A stretch of 64,000 bases of DNA from Sphingomonas sp. PAMC 26621 (GTDB taxonomy: Bacteria; Pseudomonadota; Alphaproteobacteria; Sphingomonadales; Sphingomonadaceae): the NCBI RefSeq assembly GCF_000251145.1, contig NZ_AIDW01000019.1:186001-250000 (forward strand), read 5' to 3'. The notes under the pieces are model-generated. The model ran no database searches, was not told the DNA's origin, and saw only the letters and a program-made list of their open reading frames with translations. Below, piece by piece: positions 37,920 to 47,960 of the stretch (within the stretch, counting starts at the first letter, position 1; every line of letters starts with the position of its first letter). Made by a program: the position numbers and the translations under genes.

Positions 37920-37968
37920 GCTAAGTTACCGCGAGCGCTTCTCAAAACTGGAGATTCCCAAGTTGCTT

Positions 37969-38073
37969 CTTCCCCGGCGAAGGCCGGGGTCCAATAGCGG
38001 AGGTTTCTCCAACTGGGCACAGCGCTCAACAACTCCAAGCTTCACTACTGGGCCCCGGCCTTCGCCGGGGAAG
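37969..38073. repeat. Bipartite palindromic element, family A, copy 2
   Basis: The arms are the same as in copy 1 (14073), with a different 50-base core. It lies between the convergent argJ and trxA genes, beside the trxA terminator. Confidence 0.9.
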
Positions 38074-38093
38074 CGGATGCGTGGGGTATGATT

Positions 38094-38127
38094 GAAAAAG
38101 GCCCCCGGATCGCCAAATCCGGGGGCC
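38094..38127 (-). terminator. Terminator of trxA
   Basis: On the minus strand an 11-bp GC stem (GGCCCCCGGAT with its complement) and a 6-base loop are followed by five T residues. It starts 7 bases after the trxA stop. Confidence 0.9.
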
Positions 38128-38134
38128 CAGAACC

Positions 38135-38458
38135 TTACGCTAGCTCGCCCTCGAGCCACGCCTTCAACCGGCCCTTCGGCTCTGCACCGACCTTGGTCGC
38201 CGCCGGCTGCCCGTTCTTGAACAAAATCATCGTCGGGATCCCACGGACGCCGAACTTGCCCGGCGCATCGGGATTCTCGTCGATGTTGAGCTTGGCGATC
38301 GTCACCTGCTCGCCCAGTTCCTCCGAGATTTCCTCGAGGCTCGGCCCGATCATCTTGCACGGGCCGCACCATTCCGCCCAGAAGTCGACGAGAACCGCGC
38401 CCTGCGCATTGGTAACGTCCGAATCCCAGCTCGCGTCGGTGATCTTCTTGGTCGCCAT
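38135..38458 (-). CDS. trxA: Thioredoxin
   Basis: 107 residues starting [15 protein letters not shown]. It has the active-site motif WCGPCKM, the cis-proline in [11 protein letters not shown], and the standard thioredoxin length. It is a general cytosolic disulfide reductase. It is downstream of addA by 65 bases on the same strand and closes the long divL-to-trxA cluster. Confidence 0.96.
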   Translation of the reverse strand: MATKKITDASWDSDVTNAQGAVLVDFWAEWCGPCKMIGPSLEEISEELGEQVTIAKLNIDENPDAPGKFGVRGIPTMILFKNGQPAATKVGAEPKGRLKAWLEGELA

Positions 38459-38523
38459 CTTCAATCTCCTTGTGTTGCGCATGAACGTAGGTCCGCACGC
38501 ATCGTTGCTCAAGCGCACGAAGC

Positions 38524-41500
38524 CTAGCTTTGCTCCGCATCCGCAAAGCCGGGCTTGTTCGCTGCCAATGCCTGCGCCGACAACAGATGCAATACCGGCC
38601 CGCTCGTATAGAGCAGCGCCGCCTCGATCGCCCGCCCAGGGAAGATCACCCCGAGCGCCGCCGCATAGGCCGCCATCTGCTTGATATGATAGGGCGGGAT
38701 ATCGCCTTCGGTCGCGGGCACGCTGCGCCCGGTCTTGAAGTCGACGATGCGGATCCGGTCGGGCTCGACCAGCAATCGGTCGACCGTGCCCGACACGACG
38801 AACCCGTCGGGCAACACCGCCGCGATCGGCGCCTCGGCGAGCGACCGCTCCCCGAACGCGTCCGCCAGTCGCGGATCGTCGAGCACCGCGAGCACCGGTG
38901 CGGCAATCGCCGCGCGCGCGGCAGGATCGGCGACCGCACCGCTGCGCTCCAACCAGCGATCCGCCGCCAACCCGCGGTCCTGCGGCGCAACCGGCGGCAA
39001 CCGCTCGAACAACGCGTGGATCAGCCGCCCGCGTTCCGCCGCATCGCGCATCGCCGGGGTCGGCGGCGCATCCGCCACCGCATCGTCGCCGAGCGACGAC
39101 GGCGCGAGCGGACGCGGCGGGCGCGATTCGACCGGCGCGACGCGCAACGCCCAGTCGGGCACCGGATCGGGCGCGCGCACGCCGCCTGCCCGCGCGCCCG
39201 CAAGCGGCACCGGCTTCTGCGGCGCGTGGCCGATGAAATCGCGCGGCGCGGTCTCGGCGGGGAAACCGAGCGCGGTCAACGCGCGGTCCGCGGCGGCATA
39301 CCAACTAGCCTCGGGCGCAACGCCTTTCGCGCTCGGCCCGACCGACCCGGCGATCACCAGCCGTTCCTCCGCGCGCGTCGCCGCGACATAGAACAGCCGC
39401 CAATGCTCCTCCAGATCGCGCGCCGCCGCCTCGTCGACCAGCACCGCGAGCGGCCCGGTCGCCTCGCCCTTGCGCGGACGGATGATCGGCAGCGCCGCCG
39501 CCATCTCCCCCGCCTGCCACTTGAGCGTCGCGCGCGGCGAGCGGGTCGGATCGACCGCCGCATCCGCTAGGATCACCAAAGGCGCCTGCAATCCCTTCGC
39601 CCCATGCGCGGTCATCACGCGCACCGCATCCAGCGGCGCGGACGGATCGCGCTTGATCTCGACCTCGCCACGATCGAACCAGTCGAGGAAGCGCTGCAAC
39701 GACGGCGTGCCGAGTGATTCGAAGTCGAGCGCCGCGCTAAGCAGTTCCTCGATCGGATCGCGCGCTTCCTGCCCCAGCCGCCGCAACAGCTTGCGCCGCC
39801 CGCCAAGTGGCCCCGACAGCAGTTCCTCGAGAAACTGATACGGCGTCGCAATGTCGGCGCGGTCGAGCATCGCATACAGCGCCGCCAGATCGCCGCGCGG
39901 TTCGTTGCGCGCGATATGCCGCCACAGGCTGACCGCGCGCTTGGGTGCTGCGTGCATCAGCCGCTCCTGGCTCCACCCGATCAGCGGCGACACCAGCAGC
40001 GACGCGAGCGACAGGTCGTCCTCCGGCTGGAGCACGAAGCGGATCGCGGCGAGCAGATCCTGCACCGACAGCGGCGCGTTAAGCCGCAACCGGTCGACGC
40101 CCGCAACCGGCACGCCCTCGGCATACAGCCGCGCGACGATCAGCGATGCGAGTTCGCCGCGCCGCTTGACGAGGATCATGATATCCTCGGGCCGCAGCGT
40201 CCGCCCCTTGCTCTCGAGCATCAGCGTGCCGACCCAGCCCTTGAGCGTCCGCGCGATCTGGATCGCGAGCGCGCGGGTCGAATCGCTGACCCAGCTTTCC
40301 TCATCCTCATCGCTCCCGCCCGCGACGACCAGCGGCCACAGGCTGACGGTGCCGGGGCCTGGCACTTCGCTCGCATGGCGTTCGGCCTCGACGAACAGGC
40401 CGAGACCGGGTTCGGGGAGCAGCTCGATCGCCGCGTCGACGAATTCGAGCACGGGCCGGGTAGAGCGGAACGATTGCGTCAGCGACAGCCGGTGCCACGG
40501 TCGCGCGCGCATCACGCCGGTGCGCTGGCGTTCCTCGCTATCCGCCTCCCAAGCGGCCTCCGCGCGCCGCCCGAAATCGAGCTCGGCCGCACCGAAATAT
40601 TTCGGGTCGGTGCCCTGGAAGCCGAAGATCGCCTGCTTGAAGTCGCCGACCGTGAACAGCGTGCGGACGCGCTCGCCGTGGCTGCCGTCGCCCGCGAAGA
40701 ATTCCTCGGCGAGCGCGCGGATGATCGCCCATTGTTCGGGATTGGTGTCCTGCGCCTCGTCGATCAGGACATGCTCGGTCGCTTGGTCGAGCTTGTAGCG
40801 GACCCATTCGCCCATGCCGGGCTGTTGCAGCAGCAGGATCGTCGCGCGGATCAGATCGTCGAAATCGACTGCGCCGAGGCGGCGCTTCGCGCGGTCATAA
40901 GTCGCGGCATAATCGCGCCCGACGACCAGCGCATCGGCGAGCAGGTCGGCGTAGGCGGCGCGTTCGCGCAGGCCCAGCAAGGCGGCGCAGGCCTCGCCGA
41001 CCTCGATCGCGATCCCGGCATAATCCTCGTCCGCGGCAGTCAGCTTGGGCGAATATTTGCGCGGTTCGCGCTTGGCGGTGAACGGCACGCCGATCAGGTC
41101 GCCGAGCATCCGCGCGCGCATCTCCGGCGTCGCCTCGACCCAGCATTCGGCGATGTCGGCATGGTTGCCACCGGTCGAGGTCCCCCACGCGCGGTTCGCC
41201 GCCGCAAGCCGCGCGACGCTGTCGACGTCGAATTCGCTGTCGCTGCACGCGTCGCAGATCGCGCCCTCGATATCGCCGGTCGGCAGATCGAGCGCGCGGC
41301 GAATGAACGGGCGGACGCCCTCCCCGCCGGGCAGCTCCGCCATCGCGGCAGGCGCGCGCGCGCAGGCGAGCAGGAAGCGTTCCGCCTCGCCCTCACCCAG
41401 CCGCAGGCTCAGCGCGCCGACGGTGGTGATGGTCTGTTCGCGCCCCTGGGTCTCCGCCGCGACGAGCATCTCGGCGAGCGCGTCGCGGGCCATCACCGCT

Positions 41501-41973
41501 TCCTCGCGCGCTTCGATCGGGCGGAAGCCGGGAACCAGCCCCGCCTCGACCGGGAAGCCCGACAAAAGGCTCTGGCAGAAGCCGTGGATCGTCTGGATGC
41601 GGATCCCGCCGCCGGGCGCATCGAGCACCCGCGCGAACAGCGTCCGCGCGCGTTGCTTGAGCGCAGGCGACGGGTCTTCGCCGAGCGCATGGAGATCGCG
41701 CGCGAGATCGGGGTCGGGCATCCGCACCCACGCCGCGAGCCGGTCACCGATCCGCCCCGCCATTTCGGCCGCGCCCGCCTTGGTAAAGGTCAGGCACAGG
41801 ATCGCGGCGGGATCGACCCCGCGCAGCAACAAGCGATAGACGCGCGCGGTGAGCACCTGTGTCTTGCCGGTGCCGGCCGAGGCGGACAGCCAGACATGCC
41901 CCTCGGGATCGCTCGCGCGCGCCTGCGCGTCTTTAAGGATCGGGAGCGGGCGGTGGCCTTTGGGTTCACTCAT
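38524..41973 (-). CDS. addA: Double-strand break repair helicase-nuclease AddA
   Basis: 1149 residues from [10 protein letters not shown]. UvrD-type helicase motifs: [20 protein letters not shown] (Walker A), [32 protein letters not shown] and [17 protein letters not shown]. The C-terminal RecB-type nuclease has [19 protein letters not shown] and related acidic residues. With AddB it processes double-strand ends before RecA loading. A start 30 bases upstream is possible but less likely. Confidence 0.95.
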   Translation of the reverse strand: MSEPKGHRPLPILKDAQARASDPEGHVWLSASAGTGKTQVLTARVYRLLLRGVDPAAILCLTFTKAGAAEMAGRIGDRLAAWVRMPDPDLARDLHALGEDPSPALKQRARTLFARVLDAPGGGIRIQTIHGFCQSLLSGFPVEAGLVPGFRPIEAREEAVMARDALAEMLVAAETQGREQTITTVGALSLRLGEGEAERFLLACARAPAAMAELPGGEGVRPFIRRALDLPTGDIEGAICDACSDSEFDVDSVARLAAANRAWGTSTGGNHADIAECWVEATPEMRARMLGDLIGVPFTAKREPRKYSPKLTAADEDYAGIAIEVGEACAALLGLRERAAYADLLADALVVGRDYAATYDRAKRRLGAVDFDDLIRATILLLQQPGMGEWVRYKLDQATEHVLIDEAQDTNPEQWAIIRALAEEFFAGDGSHGERVRTLFTVGDFKQAIFGFQGTDPKYFGAAELDFGRRAEAAWEADSEERQRTGVMRARPWHRLSLTQSFRSTRPVLEFVDAAIELLPEPGLGLFVEAERHASEVPGPGTVSLWPLVVAGGSDEDEESWVSDSTRALAIQIARTLKGWVGTLMLESKGRTLRPEDIMILVKRRGELASLIVARLYAEGVPVAGVDRLRLNAPLSVQDLLAAIRFVLQPEDDLSLASLLVSPLIGWSQERLMHAAPKRAVSLWRHIARNEPRGDLAALYAMLDRADIATPYQFLEELLSGPLGGRRKLLRRLGQEARDPIEELLSAALDFESLGTPSLQRFLDWFDRGEVEIKRDPSAPLDAVRVMTAHGAKGLQAPLVILADAAVDPTRSPRATLKWQAGEMAAALPIIRPRKGEATGPLAVLVDEAAARDLEEHWRLFYVAATRAEERLVIAGSVGPSAKGVAPEASWYAAADRALTALGFPAETAPRDFIGHAPQKPVPLAGARAGGVRAPDPVPDWALRVAPVESRPPRPLAPSSLGDDAVADAPPTPAMRDAAERGRLIHALFERLPPVAPQDRGLAADRWLERSGAVADPAARAAIAAPVLAVLDDPRLADAFGERSLAEAPIAAVLPDGFVVSGTVDRLLVEPDRIRIVDFKTGRSVPATEGDIPPYHIKQMAAYAAALGVIFPGRAIEAALLYTSGPVLHLLSAQALAANKPGFADAEQS

Positions 41974-42020
41974 TGCGGCGCGCTCCGCTCTGGGCCCAGC
42001 CATTCAACGGCGAGAAACTT

Positions 42021-42124
42021 CTTCCCCGGCGAAGGCCGGGGCCCAGTAGCGAGCGGGTTGTTGGACAGGGCAGCGTCGCCCAACATCGCCCACCGCGACT
42101 GGGCCCCGGCCTTCGCCGGGGAAG
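42021..42124. repeat. Bipartite palindromic element, family A, copy 3
   Basis: Same arms as the other family A copies. It is located inside the addB-addA gap, so it would be transcribed with the operon and can fold in the mRNA. Confidence 0.9.
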
Positions 42125-42154
42125 CGTTCATGGGGAAAGCCTCCCTGCCCCCAA

Positions 42155-42224
42155 CCGTTCGTTTCGAGCGAAGTCGAGAAACCGGGCACAGCGCAGGTTT
42201 CTTGACTTCGCTCGAAACGAACGG
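42155..42224. repeat. Palindromic element, family E
   Basis: CCGTTCGTTTCGAGCGAAGT and its inverted copy (ACTTCGCTCGAAACGAACGG) flank about 25 bases. It is directly beside the family A element in the 282-base addB-addA gap, which holds no gene. Confidence 0.88.
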
Positions 42225-42255
42225 ACAGGAGTAGGCGATCGGACGCGCCCCGCGA

Positions 42256-45201
42256 CTATTCACGCCCATACCATTCGTCCCGCCGCATCAACTGGTCGTA
42301 CTCCGCAAACGGCGCATAGTCCGGGTGCAGCTTCGCCTCGAACCCGCGCATGCCCGTCAGCCATTCCCCCGCCGCGTCGCTGAAATGCCGTGTCGCCAGC
42401 GCGACGAAATCCTCGGGCAGCACCTTGTCGAGCTTCCCCGCCGGATCGACCGGCGACGACACCTTGCCGAACGCATCGCCATTCTTGGTCAGCGACCAAT
42501 ATTCGAACCCGCGCGCGATCCCCGCGATATCCTTGAACCCGCCGCGCTCCGCGATCAGCCCGAGCAGCCCGAGCTGCAGGCTGAACCCCTCGCGCACCGC
42601 CGCCGCCGACGGCGCCTTGCCGGTCTTGTAATCGATGATCGCAAGCGTCCCGTCGGGATTGCGGTCGATCCGGTCGAACTTGCCGGTCAGCGTCACGCCC
42701 GCGACCGGCACGGTGCCCGATTGCTCGACATCGAGCACGACGCGACCGGCATCCGCCTGCTTGCCCATCTCGGCGACGATCCAGCCGATCGCCTCCATCA
42801 ACCGCGGTCGCCAGAGCGCACGCTGCATCGGATGCGCCCCGTCGAACATCGCGAGCGCGCGACCGTGAAGCGTGTCGAGCGCGCACTTGTCCTCGCGCGC
42901 CCATTGCTCGAGGATCGCATGCACCGCAGTCCCGCGCCACGCGGCGCTCGGATCGGCGTCGACCGGGTCGAGCTGGGTCAGCCCGAGGATGCGCTTGGCG
43001 TAGAAGGCGTAGGGATCGGCCTTGAGCCGGCCGACGTCGGTCACCGCAATCGTCGTCGGGCGGCGTTCCGCGGGCGGCACCGGGACCGGGCGCTCGGCGG
43101 GAAGATACTCGCCCGGATCGTCAAGCGCGCGCACCCAGCCTTCCAGTGCGGCCGCACGCTCGAACCGCTCGCCCGCGAGCGCCTGTAACCGCAGCCAGAA
43201 GCGTGACGCGATCGCAGGCTGCGTCCCGCCGCGACGCGCGCGCGTGATCAGCGCGCTGGGCGCGCCGAGCGCCTGCGCGAGATCGTGCGCCGCCATGCCG
43301 ACGCCACGGTCGAGTCCCGGAAGCCCGAGCACGATCCGGATCCGCGGCGCAAGCCACGGGTCGGGCGCGGGCAGACCCGGCCACGTTCCCTCGTTGAGAC
43401 CGCCGAGGATCATCACGTCCGCAGTCTGCAGCCGCGCCTCGATCAACCCGTAGATCGCGATCCGCGGATGCCCGCCCTGCTGCGCGCGCACCGCGACCTC
43501 GGCCATCAACGTCGTCAGCAACGGCGCGAGGCTCGCAGGGTCGACCAGCGCCGGACCCTCTGCAGCATGATCCTCGATGCTGCGCAGCAATTCCGCAGCA
43601 GCGCGCCCGTTCGGCCCCGCCCACAAGGCGTCGCCACACAGCGCCTGCGCGGTCTCGCGCAGCCCCGCGATCAGCGCGGCAAGCGGCGCATCGCGCGCGA
43701 ACAACGGCTCGAGCGGCTCGAGCAAAGCACGCGCCTCGGGCCACCAGGCGGTCGCATCGCCAGCATGCCGCGCAACGCGCAAATGCGCATCGATCCCCGC
43801 CAGCCCCGCCGCCGGACGCGGCCCGCGCAGCACCCGGTCGAGCGCGCGCACGCCATCCAGCCACACCGTCCGCTCGGGCCCCGAGCGCACCAGCGGATGC
43901 TTGAGCAACGTCAGCAACGCGAGCGGCGCGAACCGCTGCGTCGCGGCCTCGGCCAGCGCGGTGAGCAACGTCCCCGGCGGCAGAATCGACAACGGTCGCC
44001 CCGCCGAATCGTCGACCGTAATGTCCCACCGCTTGCAATGCGCCGACACCCGCCGCGCCAGCCCACGGTCGGGCGTGACCAGCGCCGCCGTCCGCCCGGG
44101 CGTCTCCGCAACTTCGCGCAACGCGAGCGCGATCGCCTGCGCTTCTTCCCCCGGCGTCGCGAGTTCGGCGGCGGTGATCCCGCCCAACCGCCGCTGTTCC
44201 GCGGGCAGGTCGCTCCACCGCGCGGTCGCATCCGCCGCCGCGAGCGCATTGGCGACCGCCTTGCCGCGCGCCACCGTCGCGTCATGATCGCTCCCGTCGC
44301 GCCACTGGCGGACTTCGGTGCGGTTGACGCTCATCCGTTCGAGCAACAGTTTCAAATGAAATTGCGGATGCGTCTCGATCGAGCGCCGCGTCATTCCGCT
44401 GTCGGGATCGAACCGGTGCGGTCCGAGCGCCTGCCACTCGTCCTCGTCCATCGCGATCGCGAGATCCGCGAGCACGACCATCCCGCGCGGGCTATCCGCG
44501 ACGCAGCGCAGCAACCGCGCCACCGCGGGCGCGCTGTCGGTGATCCCCGCCGCGCAGACGAACCCCGGCGGGGGCGCAGCGTCCCAGCGTTCCGCCAGCC
44601 GCCGCAGCAATCGCGCGCGGCGGTCCGCGAGATCGATCCGCCCGATCCGCGCCAATTCCCCCGGCCAGCGATCCAGCACGATCTCGAACAGCGCAAGCGC
44701 GCGTTCCCAATGCGCCGACATCGCCTCGTTGAGCTCGATCTGCCGCAACCGGATCGGCGCGACATCCTCGACCAGCAACTGGTCGAGCGTCCGCGCGAGA
44801 TCGCCCGCGAGCCGCACCGCTTCCGCCGCATCGACCGGTTGCCCGCCCCGCGCGCGTTCCTCGGTGATCAGGCGCGCGAGGATCATCCGCCGCTGGAGCG
44901 GCTCGACCGCGGGCGGAATCGGCTCGGCCGAATCCGCCGGATCGAGCGCAGCGCCCACGCCCTCGTCGAGCGCGGGATCGCCGATCGCGACCATCCGCGG
45001 TAACAACAGCCCGCCGTCGCTCGCGCGGACGAACGCATCGGTCAGCGCGCGCTTGGCGCGGTTGTTGGGGAGCAACACCAGCCCGCGCGCGAGACCCAGA
45101 TCGTCGCCCCCAAATTGGCGGATCAGCCCCGCCGCCAGCGCATCGGCAAACGCACGGTGGGCAGGTATCGTGAAGATCGTGGGCCGGACGGACTCAGCCA
45201 T
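42256..45201 (-). CDS. addB: Double-strand break repair protein AddB
   Basis: 981 residues from MAESVRPTIFTIPAHRAFAD. The alphaproteobacterial AddB plan is present: an N-terminal inactivated helicase-like half (LLPNNRAKRALTDAF) and a C-terminal RecB-like nuclease with GTAVHAILEQWARED, a catalytic AIIDYKTGKAP and LQLGLLGLIAERGG. It is the partner of AddA. Its start overlaps the end of the upstream murU by 8 bases. Confidence 0.94.
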   Translation of the reverse strand: MAESVRPTIFTIPAHRAFADALAAGLIRQFGGDDLGLARGLVLLPNNRAKRALTDAFVRASDGGLLLPRMVAIGDPALDEGVGAALDPADSAEPIPPAVEPLQRRMILARLITEERARGGQPVDAAEAVRLAGDLARTLDQLLVEDVAPIRLRQIELNEAMSAHWERALALFEIVLDRWPGELARIGRIDLADRRARLLRRLAERWDAAPPPGFVCAAGITDSAPAVARLLRCVADSPRGMVVLADLAIAMDEDEWQALGPHRFDPDSGMTRRSIETHPQFHLKLLLERMSVNRTEVRQWRDGSDHDATVARGKAVANALAAADATARWSDLPAEQRRLGGITAAELATPGEEAQAIALALREVAETPGRTAALVTPDRGLARRVSAHCKRWDITVDDSAGRPLSILPPGTLLTALAEAATQRFAPLALLTLLKHPLVRSGPERTVWLDGVRALDRVLRGPRPAAGLAGIDAHLRVARHAGDATAWWPEARALLEPLEPLFARDAPLAALIAGLRETAQALCGDALWAGPNGRAAAELLRSIEDHAAEGPALVDPASLAPLLTTLMAEVAVRAQQGGHPRIAIYGLIEARLQTADVMILGGLNEGTWPGLPAPDPWLAPRIRIVLGLPGLDRGVGMAAHDLAQALGAPSALITRARRGGTQPAIASRFWLRLQALAGERFERAAALEGWVRALDDPGEYLPAERPVPVPPAERRPTTIAVTDVGRLKADPYAFYAKRILGLTQLDPVDADPSAAWRGTAVHAILEQWAREDKCALDTLHGRALAMFDGAHPMQRALWRPRLMEAIGWIVAEMGKQADAGRVVLDVEQSGTVPVAGVTLTGKFDRIDRNPDGTLAIIDYKTGKAPSAAAVREGFSLQLGLLGLIAERGGFKDIAGIARGFEYWSLTKNGDAFGKVSSPVDPAGKLDKVLPEDFVALATRHFSDAAGEWLTGMRGFEAKLHPDYAPFAEYDQLMRRDEWYGRE

Positions 45202-45958
45202 CCGCGAGCATCGCCTCGGTCTTGCCGACCGCGGCGGGGGTGCCGACATCGAACCACAGCCCCTGATGCACCATCCCGTAAGCGCGCCCCGCCGCGATCG
45301 CGCGTTCCCAGAACAGCATCGTGGAGAACGGCCCCTCGGGCCAGTCCGCGATCACGCGCGGCGACAGGATCTGGACCCCGGTATAGACGAACGGCGCGAG
45401 CTTGCCCGGCTGGCGCCGCCCGGTGATCCGCCCGTCTGCTGCCAACCGGAAATCGCCCTCCCCGGCATGATGGTTCGCGCGCGCGAGCGGAACGAGGAGG
45501 AGCAGCGCGTCCATCTTCGCATCGTCCCATGCCGCGGCGAGCATCCGGATCGCATCGGACGGGCCATCGACCCACAGATTGTCGCTGTTGACGACGAGGA
45601 ACGGCGCGTCCCCGATCAGGTCGCGCGCCTGGACGATCCCGCCGCCCGTCTCCATCAACTGCTTGCGCTCGTCCGACACGACGACGTCGATCCCGTCGAC
45701 GCGGTTGCGCAGATGCGCCTCGAGCGTGTCGGCGAGATAATGGACGTTGACCACCGCGCGCTCGATCCCGCTCGCCCGAAGCCGGTCGAACACATGGTCG
45801 ATCAGCGCGCGGCCGTTCACCACGACCAGCGGTTTCGGGCGCGTCGCGGTGAGCGGACGCATGCGCTTGCCGAGCCCTGCGGCCATCACCATCGCGGTCT
45901 TCGGCACCGTGCCCCCCGGATCGGGCCGGATATGCAGCGTGCGCTTGGGGTCGATCAC
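45194..45958 (-). CDS. murU: N-acetylmuramate-1-phosphate uridylyltransferase
   Basis: 254 residues from a GTG at 45958 that overlaps the amgK stop (GTGA). The nucleotidyltransferase signature AMVMAAGLGKRMRPL with RPKPLV, then ETGGGIVQA and LVVNSDNLW, place it among sugar-1-phosphate uridylyltransferases. Being next to amgK identifies it as MurU, which makes UDP-MurNAc from MurNAc-1-P in peptidoglycan recycling, bypassing MurA/MurB and fosfomycin. Confidence 0.9.
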   Translation of the reverse strand: MIDPKRTLHIRPDPGGTVPKTAMVMAAGLGKRMRPLTATRPKPLVVVNGRALIDHVFDRLRASGIERAVVNVHYLADTLEAHLRNRVDGIDVVVSDERKQLMETGGGIVQARDLIGDAPFLVVNSDNLWVDGPSDAIRMLAAAWDDAKMDALLLLVPLARANHHAGEGDFRLAADGRITGRRQPGKLAPFVYTGVQILSPRVIADWPEGPFSTMLFWERAIAAGRAYGMVHQGLWFDVGTPAAVGKTEAMLADG

Positions 45959-46922
45959 GCGGCGATCTCCATCGGGTTTCCGCGCAGATCGGGCGGGATC
46001 GTCGCGTCGAACCACGCCTTGACCGGGGCAAGCGCGGGATGCGCAAGATCGCGCTCGAGATAGCGCCAGACGCGCGGGCACAAGGCGGCGTAGCGCGGCT
46101 TGCCGTCGCGTTGCCACAGCCGCGTGAAGATGCCGACGATCTTGGCGTTCCGCTGCGCGCCGAGGACGTGGTAGGCGACGTCGAAAGCGTCGTCCGGATC
46201 GGCTGCTGCGCGGTAATGATCCAGCATCGCCGTCTCGACCGCGGGATCGACGTCGCGCCGCGCATCCTGCAGCAGCGAGACGAGATCATAGGCGGGATGC
46301 CCAGCCAGCGCGTCCTGGAAATCGAGCAGGCCGAGCGAGTCGCCCTCGCCCAGCAACATCAGGTTCTCGGCATGATAATCGCGCAGCACCGTGACCATCG
46401 TGCCGTGCAACGTCGTACCCAGAACCGCATCCCATGCCGCGTCATACGCGGCCTGATCCGGCGTGACGCCGATCGCCGGGCAATACCATTCGGTCAGCAG
46501 ATTGGCCTCGCGGTGGAGCACTTCGAGGTCGTAGCGCGGCACCGGTGCCGCCTCCTCCTGCTGCAGTCGCACCAGCGTGTCGATCGCCGAGCGATACAGC
46601 GCGCCTCGCGCTCGGGCGCGGCGTCGACCGTCTCGCGCATTCGCACGTCGCCGAAATCCTCAAGCAGGACGAGCCCGGTGTCGAGGTCGGTCGCATGGAT
46701 CTCCGGCGCGGCGAACCCGCGCCCGGTCAACCAGCGCGCGATCTCGATGAACGGGCGCGGATCTTCCTGCGGCGGCGGCGCGTCCATCAGGATCGCGCTG
46801 CGCGTGCCATCGATCACACGGAAATAACGCCGGAACGATGCGTCGCCCGCCACCGGTTCGATCCGGGCGTCGGGCCAGCCGTGCGCCGCGAGGAACGCCG
46901 CTGCGGCGACGGGGGGAGTCAT
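45955..46922 (-). pseudogene. amgK: MurNAc/GlcNAc anomeric kinase AmgK, split by a one-base deletion
   Basis: The first frame starts MTPPVAAAAFLAAHG at 46922 and reads the kinase N-terminus (AGDASFRRYFRV, LMDAPPPQED, VLLEDFGDVRM) to APEREAR. The second frame resumes LYRSAIDTLVRLQQEEAAPV and reads to the stop at 45955, including VLRDYHAENLML and GLLDFQDALAGHPAYDLVSL, the catalytic loops of the aminoglycoside-kinase fold. One base is missing near 46599-46604; a C there restores the frame. AmgK phosphorylates MurNAc at C1 for MurU. The start overlaps the tsaE stop by four bases (ATGA). Either a sequencing error or a recent mutation. Confidence 0.88.
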
Positions 46923-47359
46923 ATCTGCTGCCATCGCTCTCTCCAGCCCGGCGGGACGCCGGCTGTCAAGCGACGCCCGCCGTCTTCCGCCATCGCCAGC
47001 GTCAGTTGCAGCGCGTTCGGCCAATAGCCGGGGGCGCGTTCGGGCCATTCGATCAGCAACAGCGAATCGCCTTCGGCCTCGTCGAGCCCGAGTTCGTCGA
47101 GTTCGCCCGCATCGTCGATCCGGTACAGGTCGACGTGGAGCACCGGAAATCGCACTTCGGGCGGCGCATACGGCTGGACGATCGCGAAGCTCGGCGACGG
47201 TGCCTCCCCCGCAAGCCCGAGCGCCGCGAGCAACCCGCGCGCGATGCTCGTCTTCCCCGCGCCGAGCGGCCCGGCGAGCGTCACCACGTCGCCCGGCCGG
47301 GCAAGCGCGGAGAGCCGAGCGCCCAGCGCCTCGGTCGCGGCGGGATCGGCAAGGATCAT
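46919..47359 (-). CDS. tsaE: tRNA threonylcarbamoyladenosine biosynthesis ATPase TsaE
   Basis: 146 residues. Walker A reads LAGPLGAGKTSIARGLL; the family segments SPSFAIVQPY, VLHVDLYRIDD and LIEWPERAPGYWP follow. TsaE stimulates the TsaBD complex in forming t6A37 on ANN-decoding tRNAs. ccdB ends one base before the tsaE start region, so the toxin genes have been placed directly upstream of it on the same strand. Confidence 0.95.
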   Translation of the reverse strand: MILADPAATEALGARLSALARPGDVVTLAGPLGAGKTSIARGLLAALGLAGEAPSPSFAIVQPYAPPEVRFPVLHVDLYRIDDAGELDELGLDEAEGDSLLLIEWPERAPGYWPNALQLTLAMAEDGGRRLTAGVPPGWRERWQQI

Positions 47360-47360
47360 C

Positions 47361-47660
47361 TCAATACCCCGTCAGCAGCATGTCGAGCGCATTCATGATC
47401 GTATCCTGTTGATCGGCGAGGGACGCCACATGCTCGCCGAGATGGCGCGTCTCGATCGCCGACGCATATTGCGTGAGCATGACGACGGCATTCCCCTCGA
47501 CCTGGAACACCGGATTGAGCCGTGCAGCATAGCGCGGGAAATTCTCTCGCAGGAACAGCGGCACCGTGAGCCGGGTGTTGAGGCCGGAGAGATAGTCCGT
47601 CTGGCAATCGAGCAGATAGCCCTGCCCCGCTGCGCCGCGATACACGTCGAACCGGACCAT
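47361..47660 (-). CDS. ccdB: CcdB-type toxin
   Basis: 99 residues, MVRFDVYRGAAGQGYLLDCQ then LNTRLTVPLFLRENFPRYAA and MLTQYASAIETRHLGEHVAS, ending LDMLLTGY. Length and motifs fit CcdB, which traps DNA gyrase in its cleavage complex. The family C-terminal residues that contact GyrA (Trp-Gly-Ile in F-plasmid CcdB) are replaced by Leu-Thr-Gly-Tyr here, so potency is uncertain. Its ATG overlaps the ccdA stop (TGATG). Confidence 0.9.
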   Translation of the reverse strand: MVRFDVYRGAAGQGYLLDCQTDYLSGLNTRLTVPLFLRENFPRYAARLNPVFQVEGNAVVMLTQYASAIETRHLGEHVASLADQQDTIMNALDMLLTGY

Positions 47661-47908
47661 CAGAACATCCGGTATTTGGCGAGCGGCAATCCATATTCAG
47701 CAACATAGGCATTGGCTGCCTCCAGCGCCTCGCGATTGTCCTCCTGCCACCGGCGGATGCGCTCGGCGCTGACCGCGTCGCTCAAGCCCTGTTCGCAGGC
47801 GCGCGACAGATTGATGCCGAGGTCCTTCGCCGCCGCAACGAGCTGCTCGTCGAGCGTCACGTTGGTGGGGCGGCGAAACGCCGTACGATCTTCCCGAACC
47901 CGCGCCAT
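47660..47908 (-). CDS. ccdA: CcdA-type antitoxin
   Basis: 82 residues. An N-terminal ribbon-helix-helix DNA-binding part (PTNVTLDEQLVAAAKDLGIN) and the C-terminal toxin-binding tail (WQEDNREALEAANAYVAEYG, then LPLAKYRMF) match CcdA. A GGAGG ribosome site precedes the ATG. It should neutralise CcdB and repress the pair through upstream repeats. Confidence 0.9.
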   Translation of the reverse strand: MARVREDRTAFRRPTNVTLDEQLVAAAKDLGINLSRACEQGLSDAVSAERIRRWQEDNREALEAANAYVAEYGLPLAKYRMF

Positions 47909-47920
47909 CCCGACCTCCCG

Positions 47921-47945
47921 CTATGCGCAGAACCTATGCGCATAG
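47921..47945 (-). promoter_or_regulatory. Candidate CcdA/CcdAB operator
   Basis: CTATGCGCATAG (47934-47945) is a perfect palindrome. A second CTATGCGCA half site is at 47921-47929. The spacing between equivalent bases is 13. It sits 13-37 bases upstream of the ccdA start, where a ribbon-helix-helix antitoxin would bind. Confidence 0.6.
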
Positions 47946-47960
47946 CCCGCCTCGCACAAG

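Noticed and set aside
41974-42255. A separate gene in the addB-addA gap
   Set aside because: The short frames there are produced by the palindromic arms and have no ribosome site.
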